Shown: positions 41,425 through 52,440, counted from the stretch's first letter. The stretch is 64,000 nucleotides of DNA from Hanleya hanleyi (GCA_036873755.1 JAVTVY010047915.1:1-64000); one strand, 5' to 3'. Numbers and translations: made by a program. Notes: a model not told the origin generated them from the letters alone.

Positions 41425-42141
41425 TCTCATACAAGCGGATAGGCAAGCAGGCAGGCAGGCAGGCAGGGAGGCAGGCAGGCAGGTCAGGTCAGGTAAGTCA
41501 GATTGAATACACCCTTACCCTTAAAAATCGACTCCTTTTATACGTTTTTCTACATGCCGCCATCTTGTACCCACCTCCCACCACCACATGCCGCCATCTT
41601 GTACCCACCTCCCACCACCATCCAACCAGGCCGCCATCTTGTACCCACCTCCCACCACCATCCATCCACAGGCCGCCATCTTGTACCCACCTCCCACCAC
41701 CATCCACATGCCGCCATCTTGTACCCACCTCCCACCACCATCCATCCACATGCCGCCATCTTGTACCCACCTCCCACCACCATCCAACCAGGCCGCCATC
41801 TTGTACCCACCTCCCACCACCAATGCATGTGGATGGTGGTGGGAGGTGGGTACAAGATGGCGGCCATCCACATGCCGCCATCTTGTACCCACCTCCCACC
41901 ACCACATGATGTGGTGGGAGGTGGGTACAAGATGGCGGCCATCCACAGGCCGCCATCTTGTACCCACCTCCCACCACCACATGCCGCCATCTTGTACCCA
42001 CCTCCCACCACCATCCACACAGGCCGCCATCTTGTACCCACCTCCCACCACCATCCAGCACGCATGCGCACATCGACATAATTCACTTTCGCGCATGCGC
42101 AGAAGGACGTTGTCCCCTTTATCGACTCCTTGTATACTACT
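41425..42141. repeat. Right terminal inverted repeat of Polinton A
   Basis: Mirror image of the left TIR: (GCAG)n tract, TATA box, 13 AAGATGGCGGC-type units (two inverted, near 41845 and 41920), then TGCGCATGCG sites and the terminus ...GACTCCTTGTATACTACT. Unit order differs slightly from the left TIR, showing gain/loss since the ends were last homogenised. Confidence 0.93.
41535..42060 (-). promoter_or_regulatory. TIR promoter driving PolB
   Basis: Minus-strand TATAAAAG at 41542-41535 with the AAGATGGCGGC array upstream; PolB ATG at 41416, about 120 nt downstream through the (CCTG)n leader. Same core as the left TIR promoter. Confidence 0.7.
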
Positions 42142-42626
42142 CTTTTCATTTCAGTTATCGGTTGTTAAATGTTTATTTGCATTTGAAAGATCGTGATCAT
42201 CTCGTTTATCTGTTCGTTTACCGTCGTTTATCGGCTCGTTCATCGTTTCGGTCAACATTTCGGATTAGTTAGCGTTTGCAAAAACTGCTAACCAGACCAA
42301 GCACTAATAGTATATGACTTACAACATGCTATGGAGTTCAGGCGGCATCACCAGGCGAGCGTGCATGCATGGGATGATCGTAGACTGGATGAGTCTCTAT
42401 TTCATATGTACTATTTAATAATAATAAAATGATCTTTAATAAATATATATACGTTTGATAAGTAAATAAATAAAAAATAAAAATGAAAAGCATTTCTTAA
42501 TAGGCAGAGTTACTTCCTTTTGTTTCCCCTTTAAAATACATTATGAAACAGGGACTGGGTTCAGTCTAGGGATGATCGATAACGTCACTTCCAGCGATAA
42601 ATGAAACGTGAGTGAGTGAATGCATG
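42142..42626. other. Spacer between Polinton A and element B
   Basis: 485 bp, AT-rich, with (AATAA)n near 42415-42480 and a (GTGA)n-like patch just before element B. No gene. Confidence 0.6.
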
Positions 42627-42659
42627 AGTAGTATATAAAGGACCGATTCAGTCACATCC

Positions 42660-44720
42660 ACCTCACTGCGCATGCGCGAAATGAGGTGAAATGGGGCGTT
42701 GCGCAGGGCGGTGTGTGGAGATGTTCTGCGCAGGTATGACGTCACTTCCGGTCTGGATGAATCGGGCGTGACCTTGGGAGCATGTAGTCCTCTGCGGTGA
42801 TGCGGTCTGGCGGTGAGGCGGTCTGCCTCCGCGGACCGAAAGTAATCCCAAATACGTGGATTTTCGTGAGAATGTTCGGCAATCTGTAGGGACCGCTAGT
42901 GGACCGATTGGGTCAAGTGAGGTATCAATATGAAGCATACGTGAGGGAGCATCCAACGGGCTGGGTGTGAGGTGGAACTGACGTCATTCTGCGCATGCGC
43001 AGTAGAAAAAGACTATGGAAATAGACGTTTTGGGGTCTAGGTGGGCCACTAATGGTCCGATGGAGTCGAGTGAGGTATCAATGTGAAGCATACGTGAGGT
43101 AGCATCCACCTGGGCTAGTGTATCGTTCGTTATCAACATTCTGTGCATGCGCAGACAGAGAATTGTGGGAAAAGGGTACGGAAATAGACGTTTTGGGGTC
43201 TAGGTGGGCCACTAGTGGGCCGATTGGATCGAGTGAGGTATCAATGTGAAGCATTCCTGAGGGAGCATCCACCTGGACTAGTGTGTCGTTCGTTTTCAAC
43301 ATTCTGCGCATGTGCAGACAGGGAATTGTGGGAAAAGCGTATGAAAATAGATGTTTTGGGGTCTAGGTGAGCCCCTAATGATCCGATGGTGTCGTATGAG
43401 GTCTTATTTTGAAGCTCTCGTGAGGGAGCATCCGCCTGGACTAGTGTGTCGTTCGTTTTCAACATTCCGCGCATGCGCAGACAGGGAATTGTAGGAAAAG
43501 GGTATGGAAATAGACGTTTTGGGGTGTAGGTAGGCCACTAATGATCCGATGGAGTCGAGTGAGGTAGCAATGTGAAGCATACGTGAGGGTGCATCCGCCT
43601 GGACTAGTGTGTCGTTCGTTTTCAACATTCTGCTGCGCAGGTCCGAGTAGGCCTGTATATAGCCCCATATAGCTCCATACTGGCTATGGGGGGGGGTGGT
43701 CAATATCTTTTGTGGGTTTTACTATGGGTTGTGGGGTCTCGTTTTTCTCGTCTCGCCAAGAAAATCACAATGGGAAGGGTCCCGGAGCGAAACGGTGAAA
43801 TTTTTCGAAAACTACCGGGTAGGCCTGTATATAGCACCATATAGCGCCATACTGGCTATGAGGGAGGGATGGTCAATTTTTTTTTTTTTTTATCGGTTTT
43901 ACTATGGGTTGTGGAGTCTCGTTTTTCTCGTCTCGCCAAGAAAATCACAATGGGACGGGTCACGGAGCGAAACGGTGAAAGTTTTGGAAAAATACCGGGT
44001 AGGTCCATATAGCCCCATACTGGCTATGGGGGTATATAGGTCCATCCTGGGAAATTCACACACGTTCATTATGATATGGGTTGTCCGGTCTTGTTTTTCA
44101 CGTCTCGTCATTTAGAACATGATGGGAAGGGTCCCGGAGCGAAACGGTAAAATTTTTGGAAAAAGTTCACCGAGGCCTGGGTAGGCCCATATAGTCCCAT
44201 ACTGGCTATATGGGGGTATAGGTCCATCCTGGGAAATTCACACACGTTCATTGTGATATGGGTTGTTTGGACTTGTTTTTCACGTCTCGTCATTTAGAAC
44301 ACGATGGGAAGGGCCTCGAAGCGAAACGGTGAAATATTTCGAAAAGTATCGGGTGGATCTGTATATAGGCCCATCCTCATACTGGCTACGGCGGAAGGGA
44401 TGGTCAATTTTTTTTGGGTGGGGGGGTACTATGGGTTGTGGGGTCTCGTTTTTCTCGTCTCGCCAAGAAAATCACAATGGGAAGGGTGTCGGAGCGAAAT
44501 GGTGAAATTTTTTTAAAAGTACCGGGTAGGTGTGTATATAGGTAGCTATAGCCTCTTATTGGCTATGAGAGATAGGTCCGTACTGGGTGGACGTTTTGGG
44601 GTCTAGGTGAACCCCTAGTGGTCCTATGGTGTCGTATGAGGTCTTATTTTGAAGCTCTCGTGGAGGAGCATCCGACTAGACTAATGGTTCGTCCGTTGTC
44701 AATATTCTGCGCATGCGCAG
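42660..44720. repeat. Left arm: repeated GCGCATGCGC / TTTTGGGGTCTAGGTG modules
   Basis: A ~165-bp unit (GCGCATGCGCAG, GAATTGTGGGAAAAGGGTA, GACGTTTTGGGGTCTAGGTG, GTCGAGTGAGGTATCAATGT, GTGAGGGAGCATCC) repeats at about 42880, 43010, 43180, 43345 and 43510. Then a ~220-bp unit (GGTCCCGGAGCGAAACGGTG, CGTCTCGCCAAGAAAATCAC, CCATACTGGCTATGGGG) repeats five times to 44560. Non-coding; the ORFs are shadows. Mirror copy at 52650-55250. Confidence 0.85.
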
Positions 44721-44859
44721 TCTGTCCGTATTATAGAAAGCAGCCATTTTGGGGGGTATGTGGGGGTGTGTTTGGGGTAGAGATGGACCGCTATGGGTCC
44801 GAATGGGTCGTGGAAGATGTCCAAGTGAAGCTTGTGTGGGGTAGAGTCAGAACGGTGTG

Positions 44860-45600
44860 TTTTTAGTGCAAGTCTGCGCATGCGCAGTTGGGTGTAGTAA
44901 GTAAAGCGGTCATTTTGAGGGTGCGTGGAGGTGAGTTTGGGGTAGAGAGGGACCATCCTTGGCCCGAATGCGTCCTGGGAGGTATCATTTTGTAGCTCTC
45001 GGGGTGTAGACCTCGATTGAGAGATGTTCGCGTCATCTGTGACGTCATCGATGACGTCATCAGTAGGAGTAGTAGCGAAAGCGGCCATTTTGCGGCAGTG
45101 AATGAAGGTATTTGGTGTAGAGATGGACCATCCTTTGTCCGAATGCGTGGTGTGGGGTATCATCTTGTAGCTCTCGGGGTGTAAATCCCGATTTGAGGGA
45201 TATTCACGTCATCTGTGACGTCATCAGTAGGAGTAGTAACCAAAGTGGGCATTTTGGGGCAGTGAAGGAAGGTATTTGGTGTAGAGATGGACCATCCTTG
45301 GTCCGAATGCGTCGTGGGAGGTGTCATTTTGTAGCCTTCGGGGTGCAGACCCCGATTTGAGGAATGTTCACGTCATTGGTGACGTCTTCAGTAGGAGTAG
45401 TTGCCAAAGTGGACATTTTGGGGCAGTGAAAGAAGATATTTGGGGTAGAGAGGGACCATCCTTGATCCGAATGCGTCCTGTGGGATGTCATCTTGTAGGT
45501 CCCGTGGTGGAGACCCCGATTTGAGGGATGTCCACAGCATCTGTGACGTCATTGGTGACGTCATCAGTATGAGCAATAGAGAAAGTGGGCATTTTGGGGC
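44860..45600. repeat. Left arm: TGACGTCAT-rich tandem units
   Basis: Four ~190-bp units with 'GTAGAGATGGACCATCCTTG', 'CCGAATGCGTCGTGGGAGGT' and paired TGACGTCAT (CRE-like) sites near 45040, 45055, 45215, 45380 and 45545. Mirror copy at 51930-52440. Probably regulatory or structural DNA of the element. Confidence 0.8.
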
Positions 45601-45674
45601 AGTGAAGAATGGATTAGCAGTATAAAAGCGCTTTTCGAGCCCTATTGACCTTGCGGCGCAATGCGCAATGAGTG

Positions 45675-46251
45675 TATGCGCGTATGTGTGTGAGTGTGCG
45701 TGTGTGTGTGTATGTGTGCGTGTGTGCGCGTGCAAGTGCGTGTGTTTATGCGTGTGTGTGTGCGTTTACGAAAGGTGTATAGCGAGGACATTTATATGAA
45801 TACACACCTTCATACTGGGGGCACACCTCCAACCGGGGACGTCCCCGGTGTGACAAAGACTCGGAAACTGTTTCGCTGCCCGTTTTATGATCTTGTATAC
45901 AACACCATGGTAAAAAAAAAAATAACGTATATGTCCCCATTTTGACTGGAGAAAACTCAAACGGGTGTGTTTGAAATTGAAAACGGGTGTTTGCCTGGGT
46001 GTCCCCACTTTGCCGGTAGTTTCATGTGTCACCACTTATGGCGTGAAAATACGGGTTTGGTTATTTCAGGTGCTGTGCAAATTTGAACTGGAATGAACGT
46101 GTCCTGGAAATCCCGAGGCTGCCCACAACACAAACCAGCAACAGGTTTCTTGAATAGCCAAAAAATAAAGAAGTCCCAACTTGTATGGTTGTGTACGGAT
46201 GTCCCCACTATGCACCTTTGGTCAACATGTGTGTGTGCGTCTGCATGTGTG

Positions 46252-46283
<32 letters not shown>

Positions 46284-46290
46284 CATATGT
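45675..46290. repeat. Left arm: (TGTGCG)n-type microsatellites
   Basis: TG-rich microsatellites at 45675-45770 and 46225-46290 flanking a unique segment (45780-46220) that has no counterpart in the right arm. Low-complexity ORFs here are not genes. Confidence 0.75.
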
Positions 46291-46329
46291 GTGTCGCCGT
46301 ATGCAGACGCACGCTCCCGTGGTGCACCC

Positions 46330-46365
46330 TGTACCCTATAGCCCGTAGGGCATAGGGTACGCCAT
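46330..46365. repeat. Small palindrome TACCCTATAGCCCGTAGGGC
   Basis: CCCTATAGCCCGTAGGGCAT-type inverted repeat, present four times in element B (about 46335, 48525, 49155, 51465), each next to a TG/CA microsatellite. Confidence 0.8.
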
Positions 46366-46635
46366 CAAGCACAGAATACATGTACTCTGCGCATGTCCAT
46401 GTATCCTGTGCATATCCATGCACATGTACTATGTGCCTGTACATGTAATCTGTTCATGTAAATATACTCTGTCAATACACATGTTCCTTGTCCATGTAAA
46501 TGTACTCTGTGCATGTCATTCTACATGTACTCTGTTCACGTCCATGTATTCTGTGCATATCCATGCACAAGTACTATGTGCCTGTACATGTACTATTTGC
46601 CTGTACATGTAATCTGTTCATGTACATGTACTCTG

Positions 46636-46690
46636 TCCATGTCGCTATATAGCTGGAATATTGCGGAATGCGACGCTAAACCTTAATTCT
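46636..46690 (-). repeat. SINE-body fragment (GCAATATTCCAGCTATAT type)
   Basis: The minus strand reads GTTTAGCGTCGCATTCCGCA then ATATTCCAGCTATATAGCGA, the conserved central domain of SINEs common in molluscs. Mirror copy at 51140-51185. Confidence 0.6.
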
Positions 46691-47084
46691 CTCCCTCTCT
46701 CTCAATGAGCATGTACTCTGTACAATGTCGCATGTAGACCGGTGAGAGAACAACAACAACAAGGATGAAAGGTCAATCATTTTATTTTCCCCTCCAGTAC
46801 ATCATACCCACGCTGGGGGAGCGGCGTTGGGTATGTTTACAATTCGAGAAGACTCTTGTCCAATCAGAGGCCACCATTTGCATCTGTCATATTCGTTCCT
46901 GTCCTTTAGATGTATTCTTGTCCAATCAGAAGTCTCCATTTCAGAAAGTTCCCTCTTCGGCCATGTTCGCTCTGAACCGTTTGTTCTAATCGTCATCGGG
47001 CAGGCCAGGATAAAGTTGCGGCAACATATCCTCAGATAATTGTTTGCGCATTCTGAGTATCTATCAGTGCATGGGTGAATACAT

Positions 47085-47990
47085 TCATCCGATGGGAAGA
47101 TTCCGTAATTTGGTCACCTTCTCTATGACCCATTGGGTGTTGGGGCGCTGTTCATAGGCCCATTCCAAGACATCCAATTGGTCCTCTTGGTCCAGCATCG
47201 TTTCCAGCGACGCCCGGTTGATGATGGTAAACGGTTGGTCGTACACTAGGTTGTTACTGCTCGGGTAAAAATATCGGACTTGGTCTGTCTCCTTATGCTG
47301 CAGCACATAACCAAACGCCAGATTTAATTTGAAGGACGTAGCTTGGTCATTGAAGATGGCTTCCACGTAGCTGCGTAGACGGGCGAGGTCGGTCACTTGG
47401 AAATTGTAGATATCTTGAATAGGGCGATGACGGTGGAAACAGTGCCGTGTCATGGGCCAATGGCGCCAATAGATGTCACTCACTGGATGGGCGTCCTGTA
47501 CGAGATCGCTAGGAACATCCACCGCATCTTCCAGAAAATATTCGTTGTTTTCAGGCGTATGAATGGGAACAGTAATGCTAGGGGCTGGTTGGATATCTAG
47601 GCTCTTCTCAACTGTGGGTATAGGCGGGCTCTCCGTGATCGCATCACCAGTGGCGTTTGTCTCCCCGGGCTCATCTTCACTGGGTCTGACCCTCCTGGGT
47701 GCCCCTTTATTGGAAAGTTGTTGCCCAAACCGTAGAGATCGGGCATGAATCAAACGATGGTGCTGTCTTAACCGACTGGGTCGTTTGAAGAGTCGACCAC
47801 CATCGTTACATTGTACCGTCGCGCTCTCGTGGAGTACCCTCTCATAGCGCAGTAAGTTATCCTCCCGATTGAATGACCGTGTACATATCGTACAGCTATA
47901 CCGGGCGGTTCCGTTGTGGGTGGATTTCTCGTGACGTCGTAAACTGTCTAGACGAGTAAACTCCTTCTGGCAAGTTGTGCAAGCAAACAT
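47085..47990 (-). CDS. Zinc-finger / PolB N-terminal domain protein (left copy)
   Basis: 301 aa from ATG 47990. Three C2H2-type fingers: FACTTCQKEFTRLDSLRRHE (canonical), YSCTICTRSFNREDNLLRYE (first His replaced by Tyr) and a third with its second Cys lost. A Pro/acidic linker follows, then ~125 residues clearly homologous to PolB residues about 30-165 (HKETDQVRYFYPSSNN, QRPNTQWVIEKV). No exonuclease or polymerase motifs. This copy has a ~21-nt in-frame deletion near its end relative to the right copy. TATA at 48043-48036. The protein may bind element DNA or interfere with PolB; both are inference. Confidence 0.75.
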   Translation of the reverse strand: MFACTTCQKEFTRLDSLRRHEKSTHNGTARYSCTICTRSFNREDNLLRYERVLHESATVQCNDGGRLFKRPSRLRQHHRLIHARSLRFGQQLSNKGAPRRVRPSEDEPGETNATGDAITESPPIPTVEKSLDIQPAPSITVPIHTPENNEYFLEDAVDVPSDLVQDAHPVSDIYWRHWPMTRHCFHRHRPIQDIYNFQVTDLARLRSYVEAIFNDQATSFKLNLAFGYVLQHKETDQVRYFYPSSNNLVYDQPFTIINRASLETMLDQEDQLDVLEWAYEQRPNTQWVIEKVTKLRNLPIG

Positions 47991-48035
47991 CTTCGTGGTT
48001 GACAGAGTGTCTGATGAAACGGCCAGGCCGCCTCC

Positions 48036-48043
48036 CTTTTATA
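48036..48043 (-). promoter_or_regulatory. TATA box of left zinc-finger/PolB-N gene
   Basis: TATAAAAG on the minus strand about 50 nt upstream of the ATG. Identical box in the right copy at 49767-49774. Confidence 0.65.
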
Positions 48044-48084
48044 GCAAGCTAGCTGGTGATCTATTTTTAGCACACTCAGTTCAA

Positions 48085-48215
48085 CTTGGCCGTCAGCGAC
48101 AAGAACCCGGATGTAGGCACGGATGTCAGGGACAAGAACCCGGATGAAGGCGCGGACGTCAATAACCCGGATGTAGGCGCGGACGTCAGCGACAAGAACC
48201 CGGATGTAAACTACC
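48085..48215. repeat. Minisatellite GACAAGAACCCGGATGTAGG
   Basis: Four to five units of ~30 bp (GCGGACGTCAGCGACAAGAA + CCCGGATGTAG) upstream of the left gene; mirror copy at 49600-49725. Confidence 0.85.
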
Positions 48216-48244
48216 GAGAACTAGGTCAACCGTCCTACTCAGGT

Positions 48245-48515
48245 CACGCCCATGTGTGTGTGTATGCATGTGTGTGTATGTATGTGTGCGTGTGTGTGTA
48301 TGCGTGTGTGTATATGCGTGTATGCGTGCGTGTGTGCGTGTGGTGCGTGTGGGTATGCTTGCGTGTACCCGTGTGTGTGTATGCGTCTGTGTGCGTGTGT
48401 GTGTATGCTTGCGTATGTGCGCTTGCTCGCGTGGGTGTGTGTGTGCGTGTGCGTGCATGTACGTGTGTGTGTTTATGCGTGTGTGTGTGCGTGTGTGTGT
48501 GTGAGTGTACCTGGT
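48245..48515. repeat. (TGTGTGCG)n microsatellite, mirror of 49210-49555
   Basis: TG-rich strand here, CA-rich in the opposite arm, as expected for inverted arms. Overlapping low-complexity ORFs are not genes. Confidence 0.9.
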
Positions 48516-48659
48516 GCACCCTGTACCCTATAGCCCATAGGGCATAGGGTACACCAGGGTGCGGGTGCACCAGGTATGTGTGTGTGTGATGCATGTCGTG
48601 TTTATATGCAAGAGCTCCGAGGGGCGCCACCTGTCTTGTGACAACTTTCGGTTCCATTC

Positions 48660-49130
48660 ACGTGACCGTAAACATGGAAAAACCCGTATGTAAGATGAGA
48701 ACCCGGATGTAAAACGATGACGTCACTTCCGAGCTCTCAGCTCCACACGCTTTGAGCTCCAAGAACTCCGATCCAAGAGCTCTGCCACATGGGAGCTCCC
48801 ACCACCACCGGGCGATGACGCCTGTCAACGCCCGATGGTGGTGGTGGTGGTGGTGTGTGGTGGTGGTGTGTGTTGGTGTTGGATGTGCGGTGGTGCTGGT
48901 GGTGTGAGGTGAGGTGGTGGTGGTGTGTGGTGTGTGGTTGTGGTGTTGTGTGATGGTGGTGTGTGGTGTGTGGTGTGTGGTGGTGGTGGTGTTGGTAGTG
49001 TTGGTGGTGGTGTCTGTAAATATAGGAATAAACATGTTTCCCTCATCAACCCATATATATTGGTCGACTGATGAACATAACGTGTACGTGTACATTATGT
49101 CAGAGAACTTTCTCTCGTCGCGATAGTATG
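48660..49130. other. Unpaired centre of element B with (GGT)n/(GTGGTG)n tract
   Basis: The loop of the palindrome. Contains two near-inverted GAGCTC-rich segments (48735-48800) and a 190-bp GGT/GTG tract (48835-49015). No gene. Confidence 0.7.
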
Positions 49131-49209
49131 CTCAGGCACATTCAACAAAACTGAGTACCCTATGCCTTACGGGCTATAGGGTACAGGGTGCACCACAGGA
49201 GCGTGCGCC

Positions 49210-49555
49210 TGCATACGCCGACACACACACATACACACAGACGCATACAAACATATGCACACACACATACACGCACACACATACACACAGACGCATACAC
49301 TCACACACACACGCACACACACACGCACACACACACACACGTGCATGCACGCACACGCACACACACACGCACACACGCGAGCAAGCGCACACACGCAAGC
49401 ATACACACACACACAGACACATACACACACACGGGTACACGCAAGCATACACACACGCACCACACGCACACAGGCACGCATACACGCATATACACACACG
49501 CATACACACACACTCACACATACATACCCACACATGCATACACACACACACACAC
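49210..49555. repeat. (CACACG)n microsatellite, right arm
   Basis: CA-rich tract mirroring 48245-48515 and ending beside the 'GACTGGTTGACCTAGTTCTC' segment shared with the left arm. Confidence 0.9.
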
Positions 49556-49766
49556 GTGGGCGTGACCTGAGTAGGACTGGTTGACCTAGTTCTCGGTAGT
49601 TTACATCCGGGTTCTTGTCGCTGACGTCCGCGCCTACATCCGGGTTCTTGACGTCCGCGCCTTCATCCGGGTTCTTATCCCTGACATCCGCGCCTACATC
49701 CGGGTTCTTGTCCCTGACGTTCAAGTTGAACTGAGTGTGCTAAAAATAGATCACCAGCTAGTTTGC

Positions 49767-49774
49767 TATAAAAG
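49767..49774 (+). promoter_or_regulatory. TATA box of right zinc-finger/PolB-N gene
   Basis: TATAAAAG 45 nt upstream of ATG 49819. Confidence 0.65.
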
Positions 49775-49818
49775 GTTGCGGCCTGGCCGTTTCATCAGAC
49801 AATCTGTCAACCACCAAG

Positions 49819-50737
49819 ATGTTCGCTTGCACAACTTGCCAGAAGGAGTCTAGACAGTTTACGACGTCACGAGGCCTCCACCCACAACGGAACCGCCCAG
49901 TATAGCTGTACGATATGTACACGGTCATTCAATCGGGAGGATAATTTACTGCGCTATGAGAGGGTACTCCACGAGGGCGCGACGGTACAATGTAACGATT
50001 GTGGTCGACTCTTCAAACGACCCAGTCGGTTAAGACAGCACCAACGTTTGATTCATCCCCGATCTCTATGGTTTGGGCGACAACTTTCCAATAAAGGGGC
50101 ACTCAGGAGGGTCAGACCCAGTGAAGATGAGCCCGGGGAGACGAACGCCACTGGTGATGCGATCACGGAGAGCCCGCCTATACCCACAGTTCAGAAGAGC
50201 CTAGATATCCAACCAGCCCCTAGCATTACTGTTCCCAGTCATACGCCTGAAAACAACGAACATTTTCTGGAAGATGCGGTGGATGTTCCTAGCGATCTCG
50301 TACAGGACGCCCATCCAGTGAGTGACATCTATCGGCGCCACTGGCCCATGATACAGCACTGTTTCCACCGTCATCGCCCTATTCAAGATATCTACAATTT
50401 CCGAGTGACCGACCTCGCCCGTCTACACAGCTACATGGAAGCCATCTTCAATGACGAAGCTACGTCCTTCAAATTAAATCTGGCGTTTGGTTATGTGCTG
50501 CAGCATAAGGAGACAGACCAAGTCCGATACTTTTACCCGAGCAGTAACAACCTAGTGCACGACCAACCGTTTACCATCATCAAACGGGCGTCGCTGGAAA
50601 CGATGCTGGACCAAGTGGACCAATTGGATGTCTTGGAATGGGCCTATGAACAGCGCCCCAACACCCAATGGGTCGTAGAGAAGGTGACCAATGTCACGTT
50701 TTTCGTGACCAAATTACGGAATCTTCCCATCGGATGA
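49819..50737 (+). pseudogene. Zinc-finger / PolB N-terminal domain protein (right copy, frameshifted)
   Basis: Inverted copy of 47085-47990. ATG at 49819, but 7 nt present in the left copy are missing at about 49849, inside the first finger, shifting the frame. The rest reads open to 50737. It keeps the segment EKVTNVTFFVTKLRNLPIG that the left copy has lost in part, so neither arm is fully intact and the arms have decayed independently. Confidence 0.78.
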
Positions 50738-51499
50738 ATGTATTCACCCATGCACTGATAGATACTCAGAATGCGCAAACAATTATCTGAGGATATGTTG
50801 CCACAACTTTATCCTGGCCTGCCCGATGACGATTAGAACAAACGGTTCAGAGCGAACATGGCCGAAGAGGGAACTTTCTGAAATGGAGACTTCTGATTGG
50901 ACAAGAATACATCTAAAGGACAGGAACGAATATGACAGATGCAAATGGTGGCCTCTGATTGGACAAGAGTCTTCTCGAATTGTAAACATACCCAACGCCG
51001 CTCCCCCAGCGTGGGTATGATGTACTGGAGGGGAAAATAAAATGATTGACCTTTCATCCTTGTTGTTGTTGTTCTCTCACCGGTCTACATGCGACATTGT
51101 ACAGAGTACATGCTCATTGAGAGAGAGGGAGAGAATTAAGGTTTAGCGTCGCATTCCGCAATATTCCAGCTATATAGCGACATGGACAGAGTACATGTAC
51201 ATGAACAGATTACATGTACAGGCAAATAGTACATGTACAGGCACATATTACTTGTGCATGGATATGCACAGAATACATGGACGTGAACAGAGTACATGTA
51301 GAATGACATGCACAGAGTACATTTACATGGACAAGGAACATGTGTATTGACAGAGTATATGTACATGAACAGATTACATGTGTAGGCACATAGTACATGT
51401 GCATGGATATGCACAGGATACATGGACATGCGCAGTGTACATTCTGTGCTTGATGGCGTACCCTATGCCCTACGGGCTATAGGGTACAGGGTGCACCAC

Positions 51500-51840
51500 A
51501 GGAGCGTGCGCCTGCATACGGCGACACACACATGCATACACACACACACACACACCCACACACACACACACAGACGCACACACACACAAACACACACACG
51601 CATAAACACACACGCACATGCACGCACACACACACACGCGCGTACACACACGAAAGCACACACAAACATACACACAGACGCATACACAAACACATACACA
51701 TAGACGCATACACACATGCATACACACACACACACGCACACGCACGCACATGCACCCACACGCATACACACACGCGTACACATACAGACGCACACCCACA
51801 CACACGCACACACACACACACACACATACGCGCATACACT
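51500..51840. repeat. (CACACACG)n microsatellite, right arm
   Basis: Mirror of the TG-rich tracts at 45675-45770 and 46225-46290. The left arm's intervening unique segment is absent here. Confidence 0.85.
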
Positions 51841-51929
51841 CATTGCGCATTGCGCCGCAAGGACAATAGTGCTCGAAATGTGCTTTTATACTGCTAATCC
51901 ATCCTTCACTGCCCCCAAAATGCTCACTT

Positions 51930-52440
51930 TCGCTACTACTCGTACTGATGACGTCACCAATGACGTCACAGATGCTGTGAACATCCCTCAAATCGGGGTC
52001 TCCACCACGGGAACTACAAGATGACATCCCACAAGACGCATTCGGACCAAGGATGGTCCCTCTCTACCCCAAATACCTTCCTTCACTGCCCCAAAATGCC
52101 CACTTTGGCAACTACTCCTACCGATGACGTCACCAATGACGTACCAGATGACGTGAATATCCCTCAAATCGGGATGTACACCCCGAGAGCTACAAGATGA
52201 CACCCCACACGACGCATTCGGATAAAGGGGCCGCTTTCGCTACTACTCCTACTGATGACGTCATCGATGACGCCACAGATGACGCGAACATCCCTCAAAT
52301 CGAGGTCTACACCCCGAGAGCTACAAAATGATACCTCCCAGGACGCATTCGGACCAAGGATGGTCCCTCTCTACCCCAAACTCACCTCCACACACCCCCA
52401 AAATGACCACTTTCCTTACTACACCCAACTGCGCATGCGC
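51930..52440. repeat. Right arm: TGACGTCAT-rich tandem units
   Basis: Mirror of 44860-45600, with fewer units (about three), showing unit loss or gain between the arms. Confidence 0.8.

Larger units (their letters stand above)
21333..42141. mobile_element. Polinton/Maverick element (Polinton A), near complete
   Basis: A 20.8 kb element bounded by terminal inverted repeats starting AGTAGTATACAAGGAGTC and ending with the reverse complement, giving the AG...CT ends usual for Polintons. It contains every hallmark gene: integrase, protein-primed PolB, packaging ATPase, adenain-like protease, penton-like and major capsid proteins. Gene content and size match metazoan Polintons/adintoviruses. The immediately flanking 6-mers (AGCGTC left, CTTTTC right) do not match, so a target-site duplication is not visible. 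Integrase and PolB each have one disabling change, so this copy is probably no longer autonomous. Confidence 0.97.

Noticed and set aside
41334..42196. Equivalent long ORFs in the right TIR
   Set aside because: Same repeat array; mirror copies of the left TIR shadows.
48186..49724. Many Cys/Val- or His/Thr-rich ORFs of 80-185 codons
   Set aside because: Six-frame translations of TG/CA microsatellites; low complexity in every frame.
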